Shown here piece after piece: positions 40,979 through 49,586 of a DNA stretch of 64,000 nucleotides. The DNA lies in assembly GCF_022842045.1 (NCBI RefSeq), contig NZ_JALHQI010000001.1:78101-142100 (forward strand), read 5' to 3'. Each line of letters begins with the position of its first letter. The first letter of the stretch is position 1. Source of the DNA: Arenimonas sp. Lineage in GTDB: Bacteria; Pseudomonadota; Gammaproteobacteria; Xanthomonadales; Xanthomonadaceae. The notes under the pieces were generated by a model. That model was given only the letters and a program-made list of their open reading frames with translations. It had not been told where the DNA came from and did not search any database. The position numbers were made by a program, and so were the translations under genes.

Positions 40979-41836
40979 ATGGCTGCGAAGAAATCGACCT
41001 GGGCCAAGTTCCCGCACGAGGCCAAGGCCTTTGACCAGGCCGGCGACAAGCTGAAAAAGGCCTGGCCGTCGCTGCATGCCGGGGACTGCGAGCCCTTCCC
41101 CGACGACAAGCGTGCCGCCGCCCTGATCAAGGCGGCCGGCAAGGCCGCGCCGAAGGGGCTGGACGCCGCCGCGCTGTCCGAAGCGCTGCAGGACGCGTGG
41201 CGCGCCTTCCACCGCGGTGATTTCCAGCAGGCGTTCGAAGCGGGCTCGGCCCTCGGCCCGGTCGGCGCCTCTGTCGCCTGCAAGGCGCTGGCCATCCACG
41301 CGACGCACCTGGTCGAGGACGAGGACGAGCAGCTCGCGCGCTACGAGCAGGCCGGGAAGCTGGCCGAGGCCGCGGTGGCGGCGCTGCCGGACGAGGCCAA
41401 CAGCCACTACCGCTATGCCCACGCAATGGGCCGCTACAGCCAGGGCATCTCGATCGCCAAGGCCCTGAAGATGGGCCTGGCCACGAAGGTCAGGAAAGCG
41501 CTTGAAGCGACGCTCGAGCTCGCGCCCAAGCACGCCGAGGCGCACACCGCGCTGGGCCTCTACCACGCCGAGATCATCAGCAAGATCGGCGCCCTGGTCG
41601 GCGGCATGACCTACGGCGCCAAGGCCAGCGAGGCCGAGAAGCACCTGGCCACGGCGCTCAAACTGACGCCCGACTCCCCCATCGCCCACTTCGAGCACGG
41701 CAACCTGCTGCTGCTCCTGCACGGCGACAAGAAGGAAGACGCCGCCGCCACTGCGTACGAAAAGGCCGGCAAGCTCAAGCCCAAGGACGCGATGGAAAAG
41801 CTCGACGCCGAGTTCGCCAAGGCCCAGCTCGAATAA
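40979..41836 (+). CDS. TPR-like helical protein of unknown function
   Basis: A 285-residue soluble protein with no signal peptide. It is almost entirely alpha-helical; the second half contains TPR-like pairs (LEATLELAPKHAEAHTALGL, AEKHLATALKLTPDSPIAHF). Lys and Ala are very common, and it starts MAAKKSTWAKFPHE. A GGAGA site lies eight bases before the ATG. The family appears in xanthomonads as a hypothetical or tetratricopeptide protein. Function not recognised; protein-protein scaffolding is likely. Confidence 0.75.
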   Translation: MAAKKSTWAKFPHEAKAFDQAGDKLKKAWPSLHAGDCEPFPDDKRAAALIKAAGKAAPKGLDAAALSEALQDAWRAFHRGDFQQAFEAGSALGPVGASVACKALAIHATHLVEDEDEQLARYEQAGKLAEAAVAALPDEANSHYRYAHAMGRYSQGISIAKALKMGLATKVRKALEATLELAPKHAEAHTALGLYHAEIISKIGALVGGMTYGAKASEAEKHLATALKLTPDSPIAHFEHGNLLLLLHGDKKEDAAATAYEKAGKLKPKDAMEKLDAEFAKAQLE

Positions 41837-41844
41837 TCCGGCGC

Positions 41845-41874
41845 AAAAAAATGGCCACCCGGAGGTGGCCATTT
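41845..41874 (-). terminator. Terminator of tRNA-Val, possibly bidirectional
   Basis: A nine-base stem (41851-41859 with 41864-41872) is followed by seven T on the minus strand, just past tRNA-Val. On the plus strand only three T follow, but it may also stop the TPR-like gene. Confidence 0.82.
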
Positions 41875-41883
41875 CCCTGAAAC

Positions 41884-41958
41884 TGGTGGGCGGTACAGGG
41901 CTTGAACCTGTGACCCTCGCCGTGTGAAAGCGATGCTCTACCGCTGAGCTAACCGCCC
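41884..41958 (-). tRNA. tRNA-Val (anticodon CAC)
   Basis: A 75-base tRNA on the minus strand. The acceptor stem GGGCGGT pairs with ACCGCCC; discriminator A; CCA encoded. The anticodon loop TTCACAC gives CAC, reading GUG. A single gene with its own promoter and terminator. Confidence 0.97.
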
Positions 41959-41972
41959 GGAAGAGAGCGCGA

Positions 41973-42002
41973 ATCTTACGTGTCCCGCCCCCGGGCGGTC
42001 AA
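41973..42002 (-). promoter_or_regulatory. Promoter of tRNA-Val
   Basis: TTGACC (41997-42002) and TAAGAT (41973-41978) with an 18 bp spacer on the minus strand; the start would lie about eight bases before the tRNA. Confidence 0.7.
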
Positions 42003-42011
42003 GAACGCGGC

Positions 42012-43640
42012 TCACTGCTGCTTGCTGGCCTGCATTTCCGAGGCCTTGGCGGGGGGTGAGAAGGATTCCGCCCGGGCCTGGTCCCAGAACACCTGGAACA
42101 CCGGGTGCTCGGGCACGGCCTCGAGCAGCTGCCCCGGCGGCACGAAGTGGTGCAGCTTCGCCAGCGCGCGCACCTCGGTGGACGAGACCCGGCGGATGAT
42201 GTGCTCCGGCCCGATCTCCAGCGGGTGGCGCAGGCCGGCGGCGGCCAGCAGCTCCTTCAGCGCCGCCAGCGTGTTGCGGTGGAAATTGGCCACGCGAACC
42301 GCCTTGCCGTCCGGGTCCAGCGCCGCCTGCCGGTTCGGGTCCTGGGTGGCGATGCCGGTCGGGCAGCGGTCGGTGTGGCAGCTCTGCGATTGGATGCAGC
42401 CCAGCGCGAACATGAAGCCGCGCGCCGCGTTCACCCAGTCCGCGCCCAGCGCCAGCGTGCGGGCGATGTCGAAGGCGGTGACGATCTTGCCGGCCGCGCC
42501 GATCCTGATCTTCGAGCGCAGGTCGAGGCCGACCAGGGTGTTGTGCACCAGCAGCAGCGCCTCGCGCATCGGCGCACCCACGTGGTCGGTGAACTCCAGC
42601 GGCGCCGCCCCGGTGCCGCCCTCGCCGCCGTCCACCACGATGAAATCGGGCAGGATGCCGGTCTGCTTCATTGCCTTGGCGATCGCGAACCACTCCCACG
42701 GGTGGCCTATGGCCAGCTTGAAGCCGGTGGGCTTGCCGCCCGAGAGCGTGCGCAGCCGGTCGATGAACTGCAGCAGTTCGACCGGCGTCGAGAACGCCGA
42801 ATGCGCCGCCGGCGAATGGCACTCCACGCCTTGCGGCACGCCGCGCGCCGCGGCGATTTCGGCGCTGACCTTGGCCGCCGGCAGGATGCCGCCCTGCCCC
42901 GGCTTGGCGCCCTGGCTGAGCTTGAGCTCGATCATCTTCACCTGCGGGTCGCAGGCATTGATGCGGAACTTCTCCTCGTCGAAGCCGCCTTCTGCGTTGC
43001 GGCAGCCGAAGTAGCCGGAGCCGATCTCCCACACCAGGTCGCCGCCGTGCTCGCGGTGGTAGCGCGATATCGAGCCTTCGCCGGTGTCATGGTAGAAGCC
43101 ACCGAGCTTCGCGCCCTGGTTCAGCGCACGGATCGCGTTGGCCGACAGCGAGCCGAAGCTCATCGCCGAGATGTTGAACACGCTGGCCGAATACGGCTGC
43201 GCGCGGCCCTCGCCGATGGTGATGCGGAAGTCGTGCGAGTCGATGCGCGTGGGCTGCAGCGAGTGGTTCATCCACTCGTACTTGTCGCCGTAGACATCGC
43301 GCTGGGTGCCGAACGGCCGCTTGTCCAGCACGTCCTTCGCCCGCTGGTAAATGATGGCGCGCTGCTGCCGCGAGAAGGGAAGCTCGACCGTGTCCGACTC
43401 GATGAAGTACTGCCGAATCTCCGGCCCGATCGATTCCAGCCCGTAGCGAAAGTGCGCCGTGACCGGGAAATTGCGCCGCAGGGCCTGCTTGCGCTGCAGC
43501 AGGTCCCAGGTTCCCAGCAGTGAAAGCCCACCGAAGATGGCCAGCCCCCAGCCTGCGATCGGCGTCAGCGTCACCGCATAGCCGAAGGCGATCGTCAGGA
43601 GCAGGCAGGCAGCGAACGGCCAATAGCGGGAAGGCAGCAT
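42012..43640 (-). CDS. FMN-binding glutamate synthase family protein
   Basis: A 542-residue protein with one or two N-terminal membrane helices (about 5-45) and a glutamate-synthase-type TIM barrel. FMN-binding and barrel blocks are AMSFGSLSANAIRALNQGA, GGILPAAKVSAEIAAARG and DGGEGGTGAAPLEF; the [3Fe-4S] cluster ligands are in CIQSQSCHTDRCPTG. It lacks the N-terminal amidotransferase of GltB, so it is not a complete glutamate synthase. The substrate is unknown. The ATG lies 13 bp after the small membrane gene. Confidence 0.88.
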   Translation of the reverse strand: MLPSRYWPFAACLLLTIAFGYAVTLTPIAGWGLAIFGGLSLLGTWDLLQRKQALRRNFPVTAHFRYGLESIGPEIRQYFIESDTVELPFSRQQRAIIYQRAKDVLDKRPFGTQRDVYGDKYEWMNHSLQPTRIDSHDFRITIGEGRAQPYSASVFNISAMSFGSLSANAIRALNQGAKLGGFYHDTGEGSISRYHREHGGDLVWEIGSGYFGCRNAEGGFDEEKFRINACDPQVKMIELKLSQGAKPGQGGILPAAKVSAEIAAARGVPQGVECHSPAAHSAFSTPVELLQFIDRLRTLSGGKPTGFKLAIGHPWEWFAIAKAMKQTGILPDFIVVDGGEGGTGAAPLEFTDHVGAPMREALLLVHNTLVGLDLRSKIRIGAAGKIVTAFDIARTLALGADWVNAARGFMFALGCIQSQSCHTDRCPTGIATQDPNRQAALDPDGKAVRVANFHRNTLAALKELLAAAGLRHPLEIGPEHIIRRVSSTEVRALAKLHHFVPPGQLLEAVPEHPVFQVFWDQARAESFSPPAKASEMQASKQQ

Positions 43641-43653
43641 GGGCAGCTCCGGT

Positions 43654-43956
43654 TCAGGCGGTGGGGCGTGACTTGAGCACGCGGTAGACGTCCCAGAAAC
43701 CAACGACGGCGATGCCCGCGATCACCAGGTAGACCGACTGCACGACGAGGCTCGCCGCCCAGGCCATGTCGCCGTCGCCCATGTCCACGGCCCGGTAGAC
43801 CCACGGCACCGTCCAGCGCGCGAGGATGCCGGCGACGAAGCTGGCGGCCACGATGGCGAACCCAAGGATGCGCGTTCGCTGCCAGCACGCCGCCAGAAGC
43901 AGCACCGCCGCCAGGTCCACCGCGAAATACAGCAACCCCATCAGCCACATCGACAT
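43654..43956 (-). CDS. Small membrane protein downstream of tRNA-Leu
   Basis: A 100-residue protein with three hydrophobic helices (about 4-24, 30-50 and 68-90) and no recognised family. GGGAG lies about ten bases before the ATG. It begins 24 bp after the tRNA-Leu CCA end with no terminator between, so it may be transcribed by read-through from the tRNA operon, and the glutamate-synthase-like gene follows. A short-chain membrane partner of that enzyme is possible. Confidence 0.7.
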   Translation of the reverse strand: MSMWLMGLLYFAVDLAAVLLLAACWQRTRILGFAIVAASFVAGILARWTVPWVYRAVDMGDGDMAWAASLVVQSVYLVIAGIAVVGFWDVYRVLKSRPTA

Positions 43957-43980
43957 CGCCGCGCTACTCCCCTGCGTGCG

Positions 43981-44067
43981 TGGTGCCCGGGGTGGGGGTC
44001 GAACCCACATGGCCTCGCGGCCGGGGGATTTTAAGTCCCATGCGTCTACCAGTTTCGCCACCCGGGC
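43981..44067 (-). tRNA. tRNA-Leu (anticodon TAA)
   Basis: An 87-base class II tRNA on the minus strand with a long variable arm. Acceptor stem GCCCGGG/CCCGGGC, discriminator A, CCA encoded; the anticodon loop CTTAAAA gives TAA. Last tRNA of the Gly-Cys-Leu group. Confidence 0.97.
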
Positions 44068-44112
44068 GTCTCGCGATGGTGCCGCATGCGGGCGTGCGTC
44101 GCCAGCGCGGGC

Positions 44113-44140
44113 AAAAAAAAGCCCCGCCAGAGCGGGGCTT
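44113..44140 (-). terminator. Hairpin with T-run between tRNA-Cys and tRNA-Leu
   Basis: A nine-base stem (44119-44127 with 44132-44140) followed by a run of T on the minus strand, eight bp after tRNA-Cys. It should end most transcripts, yet no clear promoter for tRNA-Leu is seen downstream. Confidence 0.8.
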
Positions 44141-44147
44141 TGAACAC

Positions 44148-44221
44148 TGGAGGCCGAGGTCGGAATTGAACCGGCGTACGCGGATTTGCAGTCCGCTGCA
44201 TAACCACTCTGCCACCCGGCC
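44148..44221 (-). tRNA. tRNA-Cys (anticodon GCA)
   Basis: A 74-base tRNA on the minus strand. Acceptor GGCCGGG/CTCGGCC with one G-U pair, the U discriminator typical of tRNA-Cys, CCA encoded, anticodon GCA. A weak promoter-like pair (TGGCAA, TAAGCT, 16 bp apart) lies upstream between the Gly terminator and this gene. Confidence 0.97.
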
Positions 44222-44270
44222 GGATAGCGTTGCCGGAAGCTTAGCGCGTCCGACGGCGGTTGCCACCGCC

Positions 44271-44303
44271 TTAAAAAACAAAACCCCGGCGGGCGGGGTT
44301 TTG
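44271..44303 (-). terminator. Hairpin with T-run between tRNA-Gly and tRNA-Cys
   Basis: A ten-base stem (44279-44288 with 44294-44303) followed by six T on the minus strand, eight bp after tRNA-Gly. Confidence 0.8.
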
Positions 44304-44311
44304 TCTGGAAC

Positions 44312-44387
<76 letters not shown>

Positions 44388-44398
44388 AAGAGACGCGC

Positions 44399-44427
44399 AT
44401 TTTGGGGGAAGGCCCGGAGGGTGTCAA
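44399..44427 (-). promoter_or_regulatory. Promoter of the tRNA-Gly-Cys-Leu group
   Basis: A perfect -35 TTGACA (44422-44427) and -10 CAAAAT (44399-44404), 17 bp apart on the minus strand, in the gap between the pgsA stop and tRNA-Gly. The start would fall about five bases before the tRNA. Confidence 0.78.
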
Positions 44428-44441
44428 CACCCTTTTTCAAT

Positions 44442-45002
44442 TCAGCCCTTCTTCCGCATGGTCGGCCAGGCCGCGTGCAGGTAGTCGAAGCCCGACCACA
44501 GGGTCAGGGCCGCCGCGATCGCCAGCAGCCACTCGCCGATCCGGAACACCGGCAGGCCCAGCAGGTCTTCCTGGAACAGCAGGCAGCTGATGGCCACCAT
44601 CTGCACGATGGTCTTGAGCTTGCCCAGCGCCGCGACCTTGACCAGGCCGTGCGCGCCTACCTGCGCCATCCACTCGCGCAGGGCCGAGATGGTGATCTCG
44701 CGGCCGATGATCACGGCGCTGAGCAGGGCCATCCACGGGGTGTCGTGCCGCTCCACGACCAGCAGCAGCGCGAAGGCCACCGTCAGTTTGTCGGCCACGG
44801 GGTCGAGGAAGGCGCCGAAGGCCGAGTACATGCCGTAGCGCCGGGCGATCCAGCCGTCGAGCCAGTCGGTGAGCGCGCCGAAGATGAAGATGCCGGCGAC
44901 CGCGAGGTTGGTCCAGCCGTACGGCAGGTAGAACACGACCACCATCACCGGGATCAGCAGGATCCGCATCAGCGTCAGCATGGTGGGGATGGTGAGGGTC
45001 AC
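44442..45002 (-). CDS. pgsA: CDP-diacylglycerol-glycerol-3-phosphate 3-phosphatidyltransferase
   Basis: Makes phosphatidylglycerol phosphate, the first step to phosphatidylglycerol and cardiolipin. The 186-residue inner membrane enzyme carries the CDP-alcohol transferase motif DG-x2-AR-x8-G-x3-D-x3-D across DWLDGWIARR and GAFLDPVADK. A GTG at 45002 was chosen: it gives the standard TLTIPTMLTLMRILLIP start and has AGGA five bases upstream, ten bases after the uvrC stop. Confidence 0.94.
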   Translation of the reverse strand: MTLTIPTMLTLMRILLIPVMVVVFYLPYGWTNLAVAGIFIFGALTDWLDGWIARRYGMYSAFGAFLDPVADKLTVAFALLLVVERHDTPWMALLSAVIIGREITISALREWMAQVGAHGLVKVAALGKLKTIVQMVAISCLLFQEDLLGLPVFRIGEWLLAIAAALTLWSGFDYLHAAWPTMRKKG

Positions 45003-45012
45003 GGTGTCCTGC

Positions 45013-46881
45013 TCAGGCTTCGTTCCGGGGCGATTGTGCCTCAAGACCGTGCAGGGCGGCGTAGATGCGCTGGGCCAGCGCGTCGTTGACGCCCTCGACG
45101 CGGGCGATTTCCTCGGCGCCCGCGGCCTTGAGACCGGCCAGGCCGCCGAAGTGCTTGAGCAGGCTGGCGCGCCGGCGCGGGCCGATGCCGGGGATGTCCT
45201 CGAGCCGGCTGGTCTCGCGTGTTTTCTGGCGCTTGCCGCGGTGGCCAGTGATGGCGAAGCGGTGGGCCTCGTCGCGAACCTGCTGCACCAACTGCAGGCC
45301 CGGCGACGCCGCGCCCGGACGCAGCTCGCGGCCGTCGGGCAGCACCAGCGCCTCGTGGCCGGCGCGGCGCGCCTCGCCCTTGGCCACCCCGACCATGGCC
45401 ACGCCCTGCACGCCCAGTTCGTCCAGCACCGCGCGGGCCTGGGCCAACTGGCCGGCGCCACCGTCGATCAGCAGCAGGTCGGGCAGCACCCCCTCTTCCA
45501 CGCCGCGACGGAACCGGCGCTCCAGCGCCTGGTGCATGGCCGCGTAGTCGTCGCCGGGCTCGATGCCGGTGATGTTGTAGCGCCGGTACTGCCCGCGCAC
45601 CGGCCCTTCGCCGTCGAACACCACGCACGAGGCCACGGTGGCCTCGCCCATCGTGTGGCTGATGTCGAAGCATTCGATGCGCGTGGGCGGCTCGCCCAGG
45701 CCAAGCAGCTCCTGCAGCGACAGCAGCCGCGCGCGTTGGCTGGCGCTGCTGGCGGCCTCGGTGGCCAGGGCCAGGGCCGCGTTCTGTCGGGCAATCTCGA
45801 GGTAGCGCGCACGTTCGCCGCGCACCGACGACTTCAGCTCGACCTTGCGCCCGGCCTGCGCACTGAAGACCTCCTGCAGCAGCGCCTCGTCGGCGATGGC
45901 GTGGCTGAGCACGATCTCGCGCGGCGGCCGCTGTTCCAGGTAGTACTGCGCCACGAACGCACCCAGCACTTCCTCCGGGCTCTCGGCGCCATTGGGCCGC
46001 GGGAAGAAGCTGCGCGTGCCCTGGTTCAGGCCGTTGCGGAAGGCCATCAGCAGCACGCAGGCCGCGCCCTGCTCCATCGCCAGCGCCAGTACGTCCATCT
46101 CGACCTGCTCGCCCTCGACGTACTGGCGGGCCTGGATCTTGCGGATGCCGGCGATCTGGTCGCGCAGCACCGCGGCCTGCTCGAACTCGAGCCGCTGGCT
46201 GGCCTCGTCCATCGCCCTGCCCAGTTCGTCCACCAGCTCGCTGCTGCGGCCCTCCAGGAACAGCACGGCGCGGCGCACGGTGGCGTCGTACTCGCGGGTG
46301 GGCACCAGGCCGACGCAGGGCGCGCTGCAGCGGCCGATCTGGTGCTGCAGGCAGGGCCGGCTGCGGTTGCGGAACACGCTGTCCTCGCAGCTGCGCAGCT
46401 TGAACAGCTTGAACATCAGGTCCAGCGTCTCGCGCACCGCACCCGAGCTCGGATAAGGCCCGAAGTAGCGGCCCGCCATCGCCCGCGGCCCGCGGTGGTA
46501 GCCCAGCTTCGGCCAGGTCTCGTCGGTGAGCAGGATGTGCGGGTAACTCTTGTCGTCGCGCAGCAGCACGTTGTAGCGCGGGCGCAGCGACTTGATCAGC
46601 TGGTTCTCGAGGATCAGCGCCTCGCTCTCGGTGCGCGTCACCGTCACTTCGATGCGGGCGATCTGCGCCACCATCAGCGCGATCCGCCGCGACGGCAACT
46701 CCTTGAGGAAATAGCTGCCGACGCGCTTCTTCAGCGACAGCGCCTTGCCGATGTAGAGCACCTGCCCGTCCGCGCCGTACATGCGATAGACGCCGGGCGC
46801 GGGGGTCAGGTCGCGGACGAAGGCCTTGCCGTCGAACGGGGCCGGCGCCTCGCCGGCGGGCGGTTTCGCCTCGGCGGTCAT
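45013..46881 (-). CDS. uvrC: Excinuclease ABC subunit C
   Basis: Makes both incisions in nucleotide excision repair. The 622-residue protein has the N-terminal GIY-YIG nuclease (PGVYRMYGADGQVLYIGKA), a UVR UvrB-binding helix near residue 215, the RNase H-like second nuclease (ECFDISHTMG region) and C-terminal helix-hairpin-helix motifs (IPGIGPRRRASLLKHFGG). The ATG overlaps the TGA of the thioredoxin-NHL gene by four bases. Upstream in-frame codons are shadow. Confidence 0.96.
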   Translation of the reverse strand: MTAEAKPPAGEAPAPFDGKAFVRDLTPAPGVYRMYGADGQVLYIGKALSLKKRVGSYFLKELPSRRIALMVAQIARIEVTVTRTESEALILENQLIKSLRPRYNVLLRDDKSYPHILLTDETWPKLGYHRGPRAMAGRYFGPYPSSGAVRETLDLMFKLFKLRSCEDSVFRNRSRPCLQHQIGRCSAPCVGLVPTREYDATVRRAVLFLEGRSSELVDELGRAMDEASQRLEFEQAAVLRDQIAGIRKIQARQYVEGEQVEMDVLALAMEQGAACVLLMAFRNGLNQGTRSFFPRPNGAESPEEVLGAFVAQYYLEQRPPREIVLSHAIADEALLQEVFSAQAGRKVELKSSVRGERARYLEIARQNAALALATEAASSASQRARLLSLQELLGLGEPPTRIECFDISHTMGEATVASCVVFDGEGPVRGQYRRYNITGIEPGDDYAAMHQALERRFRRGVEEGVLPDLLLIDGGAGQLAQARAVLDELGVQGVAMVGVAKGEARRAGHEALVLPDGRELRPGAASPGLQLVQQVRDEAHRFAITGHRGKRQKTRETSRLEDIPGIGPRRRASLLKHFGGLAGLKAAGAEEIARVEGVNDALAQRIYAALHGLEAQSPRNEA

Positions 46882-48302
46882 TCGCCGATCGGCAGGCGGC
46901 CGAGCTTGCCGCTGGCCAGGTCGAAGCGCAGCACTTCGTGTGCGCCGGTGTTGGCGATCCACAGCGAACCGGCGCCGGCGGCGAGCGCGGCCGGCTGGTC
47001 CAGCGGCTGCGGCAGGTCGTGCGTGCTCATGTCGCCCCCGCCCAGGCGCAGCCTGCGCAGGCTGCCGTTGTAGCTGTCGGCGACCCACAGCACCGGCGAG
47101 CCCGGATCAAGCGCCAGCGCCATCGGCAGCTGCATGCGGGCCTCGCGGCGCTGGCCGTCGTGCTCGCCGAATTCATACAGCCCCTGCCCGACCAGCGTCT
47201 GCACCTGGCCCTGCGCGACCTGGATGGCGCGGATGGCGGAGGTGGCCGAATCGGCGACGTACAGCGTCTGCTGCACCAGGGCCAGCCCGGTCGGGTGCGC
47301 GAACATCGCGCTGCGCACCGGGCCATCGACGATGCCCAGCTCGCCGGTGCCGGCCAGCAGGCGCAGGCGGGCCTGGGCCAGGTCGTATTCCCAGACCTGG
47401 TTGCTGCCGGCCATGGCCAGGTACAGGCGGTCCAGGGTGCCGGTGACGTCGCACGGCTGGTTCAATGACAGCGTGGCGTCGCCGACCTGCTGGCCTTCGC
47501 GCACCGGGCCGGGGCGGCCGTTGCCGAGCACGGTCTCAACCGCGCCGTCGAGCAGGCGGATGCGGCGCAGGGCGTGGTTGCCGGCGTCGGCGACGTAAAG
47601 CGATTCGCGGACGAGGCACATGCCGCGCGGATTCCGGAACGCGGCGATGTCGGCCGGACCGTCGAGGTAGTCGCCGTGCCCGGTGCCGAACTCGCGCAGC
47701 ACCCGCCCCGAGTGCGTGCACTCGAGGATGCGGTGGTGGCTGGTATCGGCGACGTAAAGATGGTTTTCGCCCACGGCCAGGCCGGCCGGAAAGGCCAGCG
47801 GCAGCCGCGATTCGCCACCCGTGCGGCGCGGCGGTTCGACCGGGCGCACGGCGCCACCCACTTCATCGATCAGGCCGGCGATGGCGGCGTCCAGCGCCGG
47901 GCCCTGGTGGTCGCCGGCCAGCACCTGGCGCAGGCGGCCGCGGGTATCCACCAGCGCCACCGACGGCCAGGACTGGATGCCGTAGTGCTGCCACGCGCTC
48001 CAAGCGCGGTCGTTGGCTACCGGGAAGGTCAGGCCAAGGCGATTGGCGGCCTTGAGCACCAGCCGGCCATCAAGCTCGGAGTCGAACTTGGGCTGGTGGA
48101 TGCCCAGCACCGACAGCGCCACCGGGTAGCGCGCCTGCAGGCGCATCAGCTCGTCGAGCAGGTTGTGGCAGTACGCCGAAGCGGCGTTCCAGAACACCAG
48201 CGCCAGCACGTGTCCCTGCTGCGCGGCGACCGACTGGCGGTCGGCGTTGAGCCACTGCAGGCTCGGCGACAGTTCGGGAGCGGCTTGCTGGGCCTGCGAC
48301 AT
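46878..48302 (-). CDS. Thioredoxin-like domain fused to an NHL-repeat beta-propeller (NHLRC2-like)
   Basis: A 474-residue cytosolic protein: an N-terminal thioredoxin fold (about 15-150) and a six-bladed NHL propeller with repeats such as ENHLYVADTSHHRILE, ESLYVADAGNHALRRI and QTLYVADSATSAIRAI. At the active-site position the sequence is ASAYCHNLL with a single cysteine (C45), where thioredoxins have CxxC and NHLRC2 relatives have CCINC, so disulfide exchange is probably lost or monothiol. It sits between the LMW phosphatase and uvrC. Function unknown. Confidence 0.85.
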   Translation of the reverse strand: MSQAQQAAPELSPSLQWLNADRQSVAAQQGHVLALVFWNAASAYCHNLLDELMRLQARYPVALSVLGIHQPKFDSELDGRLVLKAANRLGLTFPVANDRAWSAWQHYGIQSWPSVALVDTRGRLRQVLAGDHQGPALDAAIAGLIDEVGGAVRPVEPPRRTGGESRLPLAFPAGLAVGENHLYVADTSHHRILECTHSGRVLREFGTGHGDYLDGPADIAAFRNPRGMCLVRESLYVADAGNHALRRIRLLDGAVETVLGNGRPGPVREGQQVGDATLSLNQPCDVTGTLDRLYLAMAGSNQVWEYDLAQARLRLLAGTGELGIVDGPVRSAMFAHPTGLALVQQTLYVADSATSAIRAIQVAQGQVQTLVGQGLYEFGEHDGQRREARMQLPMALALDPGSPVLWVADSYNGSLRRLRLGGGDMSTHDLPQPLDQPAALAAGAGSLWIANTGAHEVLRFDLASGKLGRLPIGE

Positions 48303-48330
48303 GGGGGGCTTCCGTCCGGGGGTCGCGGCA

Positions 48331-48795
48331 TTATGCCTGCGGCGCGAGTTTGCGCAGCAGGCCTTGCGCGGCGGCGCGCGCGAGGTGGCAGGTGGCGTCG
48401 AAGCCTGCGGCATTGCCGTAGTAAGGATCGGGCACGTCTTCATCCGCTACCCCGCACCAGGCCAGGGCCAGGTGGAGTTCAGCGCGGTTGTCGGCAGGGG
48501 CGTGCTGGTGCAGCCAGCGCAGGTTGTCGCGGTCGGCGGCAAGGATCAGGTCGAAGGCGTGGAAATCCCCGGGCTGCACGGCGCGGGCCCGCTGCCCCCG
48601 GATGTCGATGCCATGGCGGGCGGCGGCCGCGATGGCGCGCGGGTCCGGTGGTTCACCCGCGTGCCAGCCGCCGGTACCGGCGGAATCGAGGCGAACGCGA
48701 TGCCCCTGCCCGGCCGTCGCCAGGACGTGGCGCGCCCAGCCTTCCAGCAGCGGCGAGCGGCAAATATTCCCCATGCAAACAAACAATATATTCAA
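48331..48795 (-). CDS. Low molecular weight protein-tyrosine phosphatase
   Basis: A 154-residue phosphatase. The nucleophile loop C-x5-R is in VCMGNICRSP at residues 6-15 and the general acid in PDPYYG. Such enzymes remove phosphate from tyrosine kinases of polysaccharide export or from arginine. The start is a TTG at 48795, the only start giving the complete family N-terminus; no Shine-Dalgarno site is visible and the first codons are very AT-rich. It lies 17 bp after kdsB, the usual gamma-proteobacterial neighbour. Confidence 0.9.
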   Translation of the reverse strand: MNILFVCMGNICRSPLLEGWARHVLATAGQGHRVRLDSAGTGGWHAGEPPDPRAIAAAARHGIDIRGQRARAVQPGDFHAFDLILAADRDNLRWLHQHAPADNRAELHLALAWCGVADEDVPDPYYGNAAGFDATCHLARAAAQGLLRKLAPQA

Positions 48796-48812
48796 TAGGA
48801 TAGGTTAACTAT

Positions 48813-49586
48813 CTAATCTAAATTATTGGAAAGGGCGCGACGCTCGGCCCGGGCCAGGTCGGCCTCGGTATCCACGCCCGGCGGGAACGGAACCGGGGCC
48901 AGGCCGACCGCGATGCGGTGGCCGGCCTCGAGCACACGCAGCTGTTCCAGCGCCTCGAGCTGTTCCAGCCGGCCCGGCGGCAGCGCGGCGAAGCGGCGCA
49001 GGAAGCCGGCGCGGTAGGCGTAGATGCCGATATGCCGCAGTGCCGCGGACGGATCGGCGCCCAGGCGATCACGTGCAAACTGGTCGCGCTGCCAGGGAAT
49101 CGGCGCGCGACTGAAGTACATCGCGAGGCCATTCGCATCCCGCACCAGCTTCACCGCATTGGAGTCGAACAGCGTGTCGCTGTCTTCGACCGGCGTGCCG
49201 AGCGTGGCCATCTCGACGGTGGATGCGGCCAGGGTCTCGGCCACGGCGCGGATGCCCTCGGGCGGCGCGAAGGGCTCGTCGCCCTGCAGGTTCACCACGA
49301 TCTGGTCGTCGGCCCAGCCGAGCTGGTCGGCGCACTCGGCGAGGCGATCGGTGCCGGAGGCGTGGTCGGCGCGGGTCATGCACACCCGCAGCGGCTCGCC
49401 GGCCAGGGCGTCGGCGACACGGGCGTCATCGGTGGCGACGACCACCTCGCGGGCGCCGGCGGCGAGTGCCCGACGGGCCACGTGCACGACCATCGGCACG
49501 CCAGCGATCAGGCGCAGCGGCTTGCCTGGCAGGCGACTGGCGCCGAAGCGGGCCGGGATGGCGACGATGAAATCAGGCGGGGTCAT
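48813..49586 (-). CDS. kdsB: 3-deoxy-manno-octulosonate cytidylyltransferase
   Basis: Activates Kdo as CMP-Kdo for lipopolysaccharide core assembly. The 257-residue enzyme shows [19 protein letters not shown] at the N-terminus and [10 protein letters not shown] with the metal-binding Asp. The ATG overlaps lpxK by 14 bases. The last dozen codons run into an AT-rich patch. Confidence 0.95.
   Translation of the reverse strand: MTPPDFIVAIPARFGASRLPGKPLRLIAGVPMVVHVARRALAAGAREVVVATDDARVADALAGEPLRVCMTRADHASGTDRLAECADQLGWADDQIVVNLQGDEPFAPPEGIRAVAETLAASTVEMATLGTPVEDSDTLFDSNAVKLVRDANGLAMYFSRAPIPWQRDQFARDRLGADPSAALRHIGIYAYRAGFLRRFAALPPGRLEQLEALEQLRVLEAGHRIAVGLAPVPFPPGVDTEADLARAERRALSNNLD

Noticed and set aside
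42012-43640. Complete glutamate synthase large subunit GltB
   Set aside because: The amidotransferase and C-terminal GXGXG domains are absent and there are N-terminal membrane helices.
44980-47073. A 697-codon plus-strand frame
   Set aside because: Antisense shadow of uvrC, which has all its family motifs on the other strand.
48813-48835. Frameshift at the kdsB 3' end because of the sudden AT-rich sequence
   Set aside because: The protein reaches the normal family length and the downstream phosphatase begins with a perfect family N-terminus.
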